A stretch of DNA of 64,000 nt from Ignisphaera aggregans DSM 17230 (GTDB lineage: Archaea > Thermoproteota > Thermoprotei_A > Sulfolobales > Ignisphaeraceae): contig CP002098.1 of NCBI GenBank assembly GCA_000145985.1, positions 1,654,501 through 1,718,500 of the forward strand, in the 5' to 3' direction. The first letter of the stretch is position 1; every line of letters begins with the position of its first letter. Below are positions 25,017 to 33,320 of this stretch, one piece after another. The notes beneath the pieces were generated by a model. That model was not told the DNA's origin. It ran no database searches and saw only the letters and a program-made list of their open reading frames with translations. A program made the position numbers and the translations under genes.

Positions 25017-27218
25017 ATGGATATAGATGAAATTTTAAAGAACATGACTATAGAAGAGAAAATATCTTTAATTGTAGGTGCTGGTCTCTCTAAGAGAGTT
25101 CCTAGTGCTGCTGGTGAGACTAGATCTATTGATCGTCTTGGTATACCATCTATAGTTCTATCCGATGGCCCTGCAGGTGTAAGGATTTCACCAATAAGAA
25201 TAGGCGAAGTAGGAACATACTATGCTACAGCTTTTCCAAATGAAATTGTACTTGCATCTACATGGAATAGAGATATCGTTGAAGCTGTTGGTAGAGCTAT
25301 AGGTGAGGAAGCAAGGGACTATGGTATTGATGTTATACTTGCACCGGGGCTCAATATGCATAGAATACCATTATGTGGTAGAAACTTTGAGTATTTCTCA
25401 GAAGACCCTCTACTAGCTGGAGAACTTGCAGCTGCTTATGTTAGAGGGGTGCAATCTGTAGGTGTGGGTGCTACACTTAAGCACCTCGTTGCAAATGAGC
25501 AGGAGGTGAATAGATTTACAATCAATGTTATTGTATCTGAAAGAACCTTGAGAGAAATATATCTAAGAGCCTTTGAAATAGCTATTGAAAAATCAAAGCC
25601 TTGGGCAATAATGGCTGCCTATAATAAGTTGAATGGCAAGTATTGTACTCAAAATGAATGGCTCTTAACAAAGGTTTTAAGAGAGGAATGGGAATATAAT
25701 GGACTTGTTATGACAGATTGGGGTGCTGGTGATAATCCTATTGAGCAGATTAAAGCTGGTATAGATCTTATTATGCCTGGAGATGAAAAGATTCTACAGA
25801 GTCTCTTGGAAGCATATAAAAAAGGTTTAATAGATGAAAAAATAATTGATGAAAGAGCTAGAAGAGTTCTAGAGTTAATTCTAAAATCCCCTACATATAA
25901 AGGTCATAGACCTTCAAATAAACCCGATTTAGATGTACATGCAAAGATAGCTTATGAAGCTGCTGTAGAAGGGTTTGTACTTCTTAAGAATAATGGTGTT
26001 TTACCGATATCTAAGGATGCAAAGATTGCTCTATTTGGTAAGGGCTCATATCTAACTATTAAAGGTGGTTTAGGTAGTGGTGATACTCATCCAAGATATG
26101 TTGTATCTATAGCTAATGGTCTTAAGGAAAGAGGTATTAGGATTGATGAGGATTTGGAGAAAATCTATACAAGTTTGCCTCAGTTCTGGATGCTTAGATT
26201 CTATGAATGGATTGTAAATGAGGTTGTTAAGGGTGGAGATATTAAACCATTATGTTCATCTATTATTGAACATTTTGACTCTTTTGTTAGATCCAGTGGA
26301 ATTAATGTGGATGAGTATCTAGATGATATGGTTATAGAGAAGGCGGCTAGGGAGGATGATGTTGCTATTATAACAGTATCTAGGGTATCTGGTGAGGGCT
26401 GGGATAGAAGTGGTGGTAAGGGTGACTTTTATCTATCTGATAGTGAGCTAAACCTAATTAAGAAGGTTTCAGATGCATTTCATAAACACGGTAAGAAGGT
26501 TATAGTCTTACTCAATATACCCAGTCCTATAGAGATTGTTAGCTGGAGAGACTATGTAGATGCTATACTTGTTATATGGACCCCTGGACAGGAAGCTGGT
26601 AGAGCTGTTGCAGATATCCTCCTAGGCATAGTTTCACCAAGTGGTAAACTACCTCTTACATGGCCTAAGGATCTCTATGAAACACCTGCTATGAGAACAT
26701 ATCCAGGTGTTCCTAAATATAATCCTCAGTATGTTGTTTATGAAGAGGATATTTATATGGGTTATAGATTCTACGATACATTTGCAGTAGAACCTGCATA
26801 TGAATTTGGATATGGTCTTAGCTATACAAAATTTGAGTATAGTAATCTAGTTATAACTAGAGAGGATAACATAATTAAGATTAGGTTAAAGGTAAAGAAC
26901 TGTGGGCAATACCCTGGGAAAGAGGTTGTCCAGGTATATATAAGATCTCCTAGAGGTAAGTTAAATAAGCCATTCCAAGAACTAAAAGGATTCTACAAGA
27001 CTAGATCTTTGAAGTCTGACGAAGAAGAGGATGTATATATAGAAATACCAATAAAATATCTAGCAAGTTTTAATGGAGCTCTATGGATTGTTGAAAGAGG
27101 AGAGTATGAGATAAGAGTTGGTTCATCGTCAAGGGATATAAGACTTGTAGGAAAGCTATCGATAGATAATGATATATGTTTTAATAAAAGATGGAATATT
27201 GTTCCGTGCATGGACTAG
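25017..27218 (+). CDS. Beta-glucosidase, glycoside hydrolase family 3
   Basis: 733 residues with the full GH3 layout: N-terminal barrel (1-290), alpha/beta sandwich (310-560) and a C-terminal fibronectin III-like domain (630-720). The nucleophile is Asp234 in VMTDWGAG; the KHLVANEQE segment and SDGPAGVR for substrate binding are present. There is no signal peptide, so it acts inside the cell. Family enzymes remove terminal beta-linked glucose or xylose from oligosaccharides, fitting the cello-oligosaccharide import genes 5-15 kb downstream. Start ATG 25017 follows GGTGA. Confidence 0.9.
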   Translation: MDIDEILKNMTIEEKISLIVGAGLSKRVPSAAGETRSIDRLGIPSIVLSDGPAGVRISPIRIGEVGTYYATAFPNEIVLASTWNRDIVEAVGRAIGEEARDYGIDVILAPGLNMHRIPLCGRNFEYFSEDPLLAGELAAAYVRGVQSVGVGATLKHLVANEQEVNRFTINVIVSERTLREIYLRAFEIAIEKSKPWAIMAAYNKLNGKYCTQNEWLLTKVLREEWEYNGLVMTDWGAGDNPIEQIKAGIDLIMPGDEKILQSLLEAYKKGLIDEKIIDERARRVLELILKSPTYKGHRPSNKPDLDVHAKIAYEAAVEGFVLLKNNGVLPISKDAKIALFGKGSYLTIKGGLGSGDTHPRYVVSIANGLKERGIRIDEDLEKIYTSLPQFWMLRFYEWIVNEVVKGGDIKPLCSSIIEHFDSFVRSSGINVDEYLDDMVIEKAAREDDVAIITVSRVSGEGWDRSGGKGDFYLSDSELNLIKKVSDAFHKHGKKVIVLLNIPSPIEIVSWRDYVDAILVIWTPGQEAGRAVADILLGIVSPSGKLPLTWPKDLYETPAMRTYPGVPKYNPQYVVYEEDIYMGYRFYDTFAVEPAYEFGYGLSYTKFEYSNLVITREDNIIKIRLKVKNCGQYPGKEVVQVYIRSPRGKLNKPFQELKGFYKTRSLKSDEEEDVYIEIPIKYLASFNGALWIVERGEYEIRVGSSSRDIRLVGKLSIDNDICFNKRWNIVPCMD

Positions 27219-27265
27219 AACATAGTATTAAATAAACCTTCTTCTAAATTCACTCTACCATTCTA

Positions 27266-29323
27266 TTAGTTTTTACTTAATCTCCAACCACATATATCGT
27301 TTGCACATATTATTCCTGAGATTACTACAGCTTCTATTCCACCGCCTGGGAATGTGGATGCACTTGCTAGGTATAGACCCTTTATAGGTGTCTTAAAGTA
27401 TGGTCTTTTTGTATGTATTGATTGGTCAAATGCATATATTGCTCCTTCAGGCATAGATGTATATCTCTCAAATGTTCTAGGTGTTGCTATATCTATTACA
27501 ACTATATGTCTACTTATGTCTGGAATTATCTTCTCAACTTTTCTAATCAGCATCTCTGCTAGTTCTCTCTTCTTCTCTAAATATTCTCTTGTACCTCTCT
27601 CAGGAAATTCATGATAATTTGCAATAGTTAGAATTGTAATACTTGCTTTTCCTCTTGGTGCTAGACTTGGATCAGCATTTGAGTTTATAACAATACTATA
27701 ACCTTCATCTAGATTATTAATTATTGTTGGATAACTAGATAGATCCATATCAATACCTAGGAAAACCATGAATGCTGAGGGTGACATCTTCAAATTCTTA
27801 ATGTATTCGGCATAGTCTTTGGGTAGATGTTTCTCACCTACAAGTTCTAGTAGAGCTGTTTTTGCATTTGTATTAGCAACAACTATTCTACTCCTAAAAA
27901 TCTTATTACCAACCTTCACACCTCTAACTTCCCTATTCTCAATAATTATTTTGTCAACCCTATGCCTTATAAGAACCTTACCGCCATGGGACTCTATATA
28001 GTTTTTCAATGTATCTGCAAATCTCTGTGCACCTCCCTTAGGAAAGTATCCTCCATAGAGATAGTATGAAACAACTGCTGTAAGAGCACTACTAGCAGGT
28101 GTCTCTTCAGGTTTTGTCCCAAGATATCCAAGTAGTGCACAAAGCAATGTTTTTAGATCATCATTAGAGAAAAACTCATCTAACTTCTCTTTGTATGTCT
28201 TATTCATCCAGTCATAGAAATGTGGATGCTCCTTAGGATAATCGAGAAGCTTCTTAGATCCAAAAACCTTTGCTATAAGCTCTGCTGGTAGTGGGACACC
28301 GTAGATAAGATCCTTATAACATTCATCATATGCTTTCATAGCCTCATCAAAAAATGCATAGATATCATCTCTCTCCTCAGGAAACATCTCTGAGAGAATC
28401 CTTATAAATCCCTCTAGATTATCAACATCTATCTCCCTACCCCTAAAGATAAATCTAACTCTATTCCTCACAAACAGCTCATCCCTACTAAGCCCAAGCT
28501 CATTAAGAAGATAGCTAACAGGCCCCCTCTCCCATAATCCACTAACATCCTCAACCCCGGTATTAAAGATAAAACCCCTCCTCATAAACGACGAACAATA
28601 ACCACCAACCTGGTAATGCTGCTCTAGGACTAGAACCTTATATCCTCTCTTCGAAAGCAGAGCACCACAGGTTAAACCACCAATACCAGAGCCAACAATA
28701 ATAACATCATACTCATCTTCACCCTTAGGTCTCTTAGGATCTACACCAACACTCCAGTCATATCTCTTAAAATTTCTTGAAATGAAATATGCAGGAGCTT
28801 TCAAAGGAAATACAATTGAAAATACCATACCGAAAGCTATTAAGATATTTGAAGATATTATATTGAGTGGAGCTTTAAGTAATAGAAAGATTAATGCATT
28901 AGTTATAAAGATCATTGTCCAGACAATAGTAATTATATTATTGATCTTTATAAACATTCTATCCCTCCAATAAACCTCAGGATAATCTCTCTTTGAAACT
29001 TGAAGAGTATAAGGCTGCTTAATAATCAAAGAGAATAACGCCATTAAAAATAGTGCAAAATAGCCAAGAAAACCACTCTCCTCAACAAAGATGTTTAGTC
29101 CAAAGATAAATGTGCCTATAAATGCTATACAGAAATAGATTATGGAGACAATGTCCATAAAATTAAAATACCTTCTATAAATTTGAGAAACTATAAGAAT
29201 TAATGAAATTAGAAAGGATATTGCTATCCCTAGCCCAAAGCCAATACCACATAAGACCCAATATATAATCCATGGAATAAAAGAGATAAATATATAGAGC
29301 ATACCCGGTATCTTTCTAACCAT
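27266..29323 (-). CDS. CrtI/carotenoid-isomerase-type FAD oxidoreductase with N-terminal membrane domain
   Basis: About 685 residues. The first 190 form five to six hydrophobic segments. A phytoene-desaturase-like domain follows: the FAD motif IIVGSGIGGLTCGALLS, then LEQHYQVGGYCSSF, and near the C terminus the LYLASASTFPGGGIE flavin contact. Family members saturate, desaturate or isomerise polyprenyl chains; in archaea related flavoproteins include geranylgeranyl-lipid and carotenoid enzymes. ATG 29323 is chosen because GGAGGAGGT lies just upstream; TTG 29347 is in frame but falls before that site. The membrane domain would hold the enzyme next to a lipid substrate. Which lipid is unknown, and no other carotenoid genes adjoin. 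Confidence 0.75.
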   Translation of the reverse strand: MVRKIPGMLYIFISFIPWIIYWVLCGIGFGLGIAISFLISLILIVSQIYRRYFNFMDIVSIIYFCIAFIGTFIFGLNIFVEESGFLGYFALFLMALFSLIIKQPYTLQVSKRDYPEVYWRDRMFIKINNIITIVWTMIFITNALIFLLLKAPLNIISSNILIAFGMVFSIVFPLKAPAYFISRNFKRYDWSVGVDPKRPKGEDEYDVIIVGSGIGGLTCGALLSKRGYKVLVLEQHYQVGGYCSSFMRRGFIFNTGVEDVSGLWERGPVSYLLNELGLSRDELFVRNRVRFIFRGREIDVDNLEGFIRILSEMFPEERDDIYAFFDEAMKAYDECYKDLIYGVPLPAELIAKVFGSKKLLDYPKEHPHFYDWMNKTYKEKLDEFFSNDDLKTLLCALLGYLGTKPEETPASSALTAVVSYYLYGGYFPKGGAQRFADTLKNYIESHGGKVLIRHRVDKIIIENREVRGVKVGNKIFRSRIVVANTNAKTALLELVGEKHLPKDYAEYIKNLKMSPSAFMVFLGIDMDLSSYPTIINNLDEGYSIVINSNADPSLAPRGKASITILTIANYHEFPERGTREYLEKKRELAEMLIRKVEKIIPDISRHIVVIDIATPRTFERYTSMPEGAIYAFDQSIHTKRPYFKTPIKGLYLASASTFPGGGIEAVVISGIICANDICGWRLSKN

Positions 29324-29442
29324 TCTACATACCTCCTCCAATACCAAAAACTTTAGATAATGAATATTAGGTATTCTCTAAAAATATTTATATCTCTTTA
29401 TTAACTCAATGCAAAGATCATAGAAATGTATATATCATGAGG

Positions 29443-29518
29443 TGCGGCGGCCGGGATTTGAACCCGGGATCTCCGGCTTGGGAGGCCGGCGTCCTAGACC
29501 AGGCTAGACGACCGCCGC
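29443..29518 (-). tRNA. tRNA-Gly (anticodon CCC)
   Basis: A 76-base cloverleaf on the minus strand. The acceptor stem pairs GCGGCGG with CCGCCGC, the anticodon stem pairs CCGGC with GCCGG around loop CTCCCAA, and the T arm is CCGGGTTCAAATCCCGG. Anticodon CCC reads GGG glycine codons. There is no intron, and CCA is not encoded (the discriminator A is followed by CCT). The stems are almost all GC in an AT-rich genome, as expected for a hyperthermophile. A TATA-like CTTAAAAATCC lies about 45 bases upstream. Confidence 0.95.
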
Positions 29519-29765
29519 ACTTCAGATATTTGGCTGTTACAGTTATTTGCTATTTTCCTAGGATTTTTAAGTTTATATTTGTGTTAAACGCTATGTTGAT
29601 TATCTATATAATAATTATTTCTTCATAGGTTTTATTAGGGGTTTAGCTATATATTGAGATAAGAATGCAATGAAGGACAAGTGTGATGGACAAAATAGTG
29701 ATAAGCTAAGACAAATCTATTCTTTCAGCAATTAATTATTTAAAAAGGATAAAAAATGTTTTATG

Positions 29766-31025
29766 TTATTTGGGTTTCTTAATCATATAGCCTATTCCTA
29801 TGCCTACAAGGAGTAGAACTACAGCTACAATACCTACAATTGCCCAGTTTGTTTCTGTGACTGTAGTAGTTAACGTGGTAGTAACTGTTGCTAAGGCTGT
29901 TGTTGTGGTACGTACTGTTGTTGTTTCAATAGATGTTTTTGTAATTGTTGTTGGAATGGTTTCTACCGATGTGGTAGTAACTGTCTGTACTACTGTCTTC
30001 TCCATTGTTGTTGTAATAGTATTTGTTGAAACTATAGTTGTTGGTATAACACTGGTTACAGTGCTTGTAATTGTTGTAGGGACGGTTGTTGTTACTGTAT
30101 TCAATACAACATTGGCTCCTACAAGAAATGATACTTCATAGAGTGACCATTTAAATGTTCCTGCTCCCTGTGGATTTGAATACCATTCAAAGACAAAGTC
30201 TATCATCTGTAGGGTATTTCCTAAAACATCGCTTGGTGTCCAAAGATCTGGTCTTAGCTGTGGCAATATGTTTGCTGCAAGAGATATAAATTCAGGTATA
30301 GGTATACCTACTCTACCACTTTTAATTGGTGCTAGAAGTTCAAAGGTTATTGTTGTATGTGTATCAGCACTTCTATCCAGGTTACCGACATAGACACCAA
30401 ATTCTGCATAGACAAGATTATTATCCACTATGATAGGTGCTGTAACATTTAGTTGAGGTGGTGATGTTAGAGGTACTCCTGGATGTCTATATGGTCTTAC
30501 AATAATCAGTACATCTCCAGCTTTAGTACCACCATCACGTACAGATTTAACAGTCCAGAGGAATAATGTGACAGTTATAGGTAGTGTAGATTCCTCTTCA
30601 TATACAGTGTAATTAGCAAAGAATACAGCATAAGGCAAGTCTGTTACCTTCTTAGGAATTCTATATAGGGGGTGTGCAGGTGGATTGCCACCCCAAATAT
30701 TCTTACCATATCTAATACCCGGCCCTCCCTGAATTCTAACTTCTGTTGGTAGATTAGACCAGCTTCCATAGATATCTGCTCCCATAGGTGTGATCTTCAT
30801 ATCCATGGTTCCCTGCGCTCCTCCGGCCAAGTTCCAGAGATTTGCCATGAACGATGCATAAGGAAGATCAACACTTACCCACCTATTATCGGGGCTAGCA
30901 GTTCTTGTAGCACTAACATCTACGGGAAAGATTTTAGCAAGACCTTGTTCAGAGTTTACAACTGTTATTATTGGTATTAGCAGCAGTGATAGTAATACTA
31001 GAGTCAAGATCCTATATCTTCTCAT
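29766..31025 (-). CDS. Surface-anchored GH12-fold protein lacking the catalytic nucleophile
   Basis: About 419 residues: a signal peptide (1-27), a beta-sandwich domain to about 300, a Thr/Val-rich stalk (about 300-385) and a C-terminal membrane anchor ending in KKPK. The globular domain aligns with the GH12 endoglucanase at 42567-43523: KAGDVLIIVRPYR matches SKGDVELMIWLYR, and a VFEWYSN segment sits where the GH12 acid/base glutamate lies. The nucleophile Glu is replaced by Leu, so normal retaining hydrolysis should be lost. A glucan-binding surface protein working with the importer is the best guess. ATG 31025 follows AGGTGGTG. The gene ends the ABC transporter cluster, 147 bases after dppC-like. 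Confidence 0.7.
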   Translation of the reverse strand: MRRYRILTLVLLSLLLIPIITVVNSEQGLAKIFPVDVSATRTASPDNRWVSVDLPYASFMANLWNLAGGAQGTMDMKITPMGADIYGSWSNLPTEVRIQGGPGIRYGKNIWGGNPPAHPLYRIPKKVTDLPYAVFFANYTVYEEESTLPITVTLFLWTVKSVRDGGTKAGDVLIIVRPYRHPGVPLTSPPQLNVTAPIIVDNNLVYAEFGVYVGNLDRSADTHTTITFELLAPIKSGRVGIPIPEFISLAANILPQLRPDLWTPSDVLGNTLQMIDFVFEWYSNPQGAGTFKWSLYEVSFLVGANVVLNTVTTTVPTTITSTVTSVIPTTIVSTNTITTTMEKTVVQTVTTTSVETIPTTITKTSIETTTVRTTTTALATVTTTLTTTVTETNWAIVGIVAVVLLLVGIGIGYMIKKPK

Positions 31026-31171
31026 CAAGTACACCACCTAACATATAAATGATAGACAGGCTAGGATTTATAAATTTATTGTATAATTAATTCTGATATT
31101 TTGGATCAACAATATGATGAAGTATAAAGAATAAGGCTCTGTATCTAAATAAAAAATAAATTGTTTTAGAT

Positions 31172-32047
31172 CTATCCCCCTCTGAGTCTCGGATTAAACA
31201 GCTCTTCAAGTCCTATAGCTATTAGAGCTAATGATGTTGTTAGTGCTACTAACATTATTCCTGGAGGTAGGAATAGCCACCAAGCACCTGTTACATATGC
31301 TAAGAAGTATTGAGCCCAATACAACATCATTCCTAAAGAGATGTGTTTAACCATACCCTCTGTCGATAGAAGCATTGCTAGCCCGGCTTCACCAGCAATT
31401 CCTGCTGCCATAAATGATGCAAATGCTCCTACAACATAGGGGCCTATACTTGGTAATAGATCCTCAAATACTAAACGAATATCTCCATATCCAGCTATTC
31501 TTGATAGATATACAAAGTCTCTTTCCTTAAGGCTTAATAGCTGTGCTCTAACAGCTCTTGCAAACCATGGCCATGTGAAAGCACCTATGATTATAGCTAT
31601 TAGGTGTGGTCCTCTTAGCTCTACTGGCACATATGATGCTACTAATATAGCTATAAGCCAGTTAGGAATGGAAAGAAATATATTTGTTATACCCATAAGT
31701 ATATCATCGATAAGTCCTCCTTTTAATGCAGCTATAGAACCTATGGTTAGACCTATGCTAAATGCTATTACAGCTGTTATAAATCCTACAAATAACGATA
31801 CTCTTATACTATGTAAAAACTGTGCAAAAACATCTCTACCAAAACCATCAGTACCTAGTGGATGTTCTAATGATGGTGGTAAATTCCGTTCACCTCTTTC
31901 AAATGGATCTTTAGGATATATTAGTGGTCCCACTAAACCCATAAATAATATTACTAAAAATACTGTAAACCCTAGTAGGAAACGTTTATTTGTAAAAATA
32001 GCGTATACAACAGGGCTCTGAAATATACGTTGTATGCTGAAAGCCAT
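31172..32047 (-). CDS. Peptide/oligosaccharide ABC transporter permease, DppC/OppC type
   Basis: 291 residues with six hydrophobic segments. It begins with the short cytoplasmic N terminus and YPKDPFERG/HPLGTDGFGRDVFAQ motif that marks DppC/OppC proteins, and the EAA-type coupling loop appears in LSRIAGYGDIRLVFEDLLP. It forms the heterodimeric membrane pore with the DppB-type protein encoded two bases upstream. In archaea such systems carry di- and oligosaccharides as often as peptides; the beta-glucan enzymes nearby favour cello-oligosaccharides. ATG 32047. Confidence 0.9.
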   Translation of the reverse strand: MAFSIQRIFQSPVVYAIFTNKRFLLGFTVFLVILFMGLVGPLIYPKDPFERGERNLPPSLEHPLGTDGFGRDVFAQFLHSIRVSLFVGFITAVIAFSIGLTIGSIAALKGGLIDDILMGITNIFLSIPNWLIAILVASYVPVELRGPHLIAIIIGAFTWPWFARAVRAQLLSLKERDFVYLSRIAGYGDIRLVFEDLLPSIGPYVVGAFASFMAAGIAGEAGLAMLLSTEGMVKHISLGMMLYWAQYFLAYVTGAWWLFLPPGIMLVALTTSLALIAIGLEELFNPRLRGG

Positions 32048-32049
32048 GG

Positions 32050-33078
32050 CTAACCCCTACCTCCAATTCTCACTCTTGGATCTATAAGAACATATACAAA
32101 GTCTACTAAAAAGTTTGCTAGGAATATTGTAGCTACTGTTATTAAGAATATACCTTGTATCAATGGATAGTCTAGACCACCTATTGCTCTAGATAACATA
32201 TATCCCATACCTGGATAGTTAAATACTACTTCTACTATGAATACTCCGACTATGGAAAATCCTAGCTGTAGAGCTAATCCTGTTACTTGTGGTAGTAATG
32301 AGTTTCTATATGCATATCTAAATAATGTTCTATCTTTGACCCCTATTGTTTCTGCATATAAGAGGTAATCTGATGCTAACTCACTACTAACAAGTATTCT
32401 CATGGATCCCATCCACCCAGCAACATCTACAATATATATAGAGAGAAATGGTAATGCATAATGCCATAGGTAATCAATGATAAATTCTGCTGATAACGAT
32501 GGAGTAACATAGGGTGAATGAATTCCTCCTGTAGGGAACCATCTAAGTCTAAATGCAAATGCAAATAGTAGTAGTATTGCTAACCAAAAATAGGGAATTC
32601 TTGATACAATAAATGAATAGCCAACAACAAATTTCTCAAATAGGCCTCCTCTCTTATATCCAGCATATGCACCTATAATATTACCAGTAAACCATGCAGC
32701 CATAGTAGCAGGTACAACTAGAGCCAATGTCCATGGTAGACTCATCGCTATTACATCTGTAACCTTCCTAGGATACATCTCTGTAGAGATCCCTAGATCT
32801 CCTCTAAAAGCTCTACTCAAAAAGTTTATGTACTGAATATACCAAGGTTTATCAAACTGAAATATATTAATAAGCTCTCTATATACTTGCCCTACCATTT
32901 CAGGTCTATATATATACATAGATATTATTTGTTGCATCTTTGTAGCTAAGGGATTTCCTGGGATAATTCTAGGCAACAGAAATACTATAGTTATAGCAAT
33001 GAAATACGCTACTACAAGTAAAACAATCCTTTTTGCTAGATATATCGCTAATGTTCTATCTATTTTTGGCAATCCCAT
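32050..33078 (-). CDS. Peptide/oligosaccharide ABC transporter permease, DppB/OppB type
   Basis: 342 residues with six hydrophobic segments, an N-terminal TM followed by a large extracytoplasmic loop holding FLPRIIPGNPLA, and the coupling loop with RILVSSELASDYLLYAETIGVKDRTLF, diagnostic of DppB/OppB. It pairs with the DppC-like permease two bases downstream. A clear TATA box 50-60 bases upstream of ATG 33078 indicates its own promoter, so the permease genes may be transcribed separately from the binding-protein gene before them. Confidence 0.9.
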   Translation of the reverse strand: MGLPKIDRTLAIYLAKRIVLLVVAYFIAITIVFLLPRIIPGNPLATKMQQIISMYIYRPEMVGQVYRELINIFQFDKPWYIQYINFLSRAFRGDLGISTEMYPRKVTDVIAMSLPWTLALVVPATMAAWFTGNIIGAYAGYKRGGLFEKFVVGYSFIVSRIPYFWLAILLLFAFAFRLRWFPTGGIHSPYVTPSLSAEFIIDYLWHYALPFLSIYIVDVAGWMGSMRILVSSELASDYLLYAETIGVKDRTLFRYAYRNSLLPQVTGLALQLGFSIVGVFIVEVVFNYPGMGYMLSRAIGGLDYPLIQGIFLITVATIFLANFLVDFVYVLIDPRVRIGGRG

Positions 33079-33126
33079 AGGCTAAACCCCAATATCTCAA
33101 AGCCTAGATTAAAATTACCCTAGTTA

Positions 33127-33140
33127 GGCTTTATATATCT
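33127..33140 (-). promoter_or_regulatory. TATA-type promoter upstream of the dppB-like permease
   Basis: On the minus strand this reads AGATATATAAAGCC, a near-consensus archaeal TATA box, about 50-60 bases before the ATG at 33078. Elsewhere, 33141-33320 shows only AT-rich DNA with no gene. Confidence 0.5.
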
Positions 33141-33320
33141 TCATCAGTTTATTACATCACTACTTACTAATCAACATATACACAATCTCTACAATACAAT
33201 ATCATAAATTCCATTAAACCTACAATAACCATTTAATTCTTAGACACTAAACATTTAAAATGATACAATATATTATAAAAAAGTGTTTTGTTTTTGGTTA
33301 AAAAATGTTTTGGAGTATAT

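Noticed and set aside
29437-29628. Plus-strand frame across the tRNA gene
   Set aside because: It reads through the tRNA stem-loops antisense; translation has no protein character beyond them.
29800-30141. Open frame antisense to the Thr-rich stalk, looking like a Val-rich protein
   Set aside because: It exists only because ACN-rich Thr/Val codons read as GTN on the other strand; no homology and no promoter or ribosome site.
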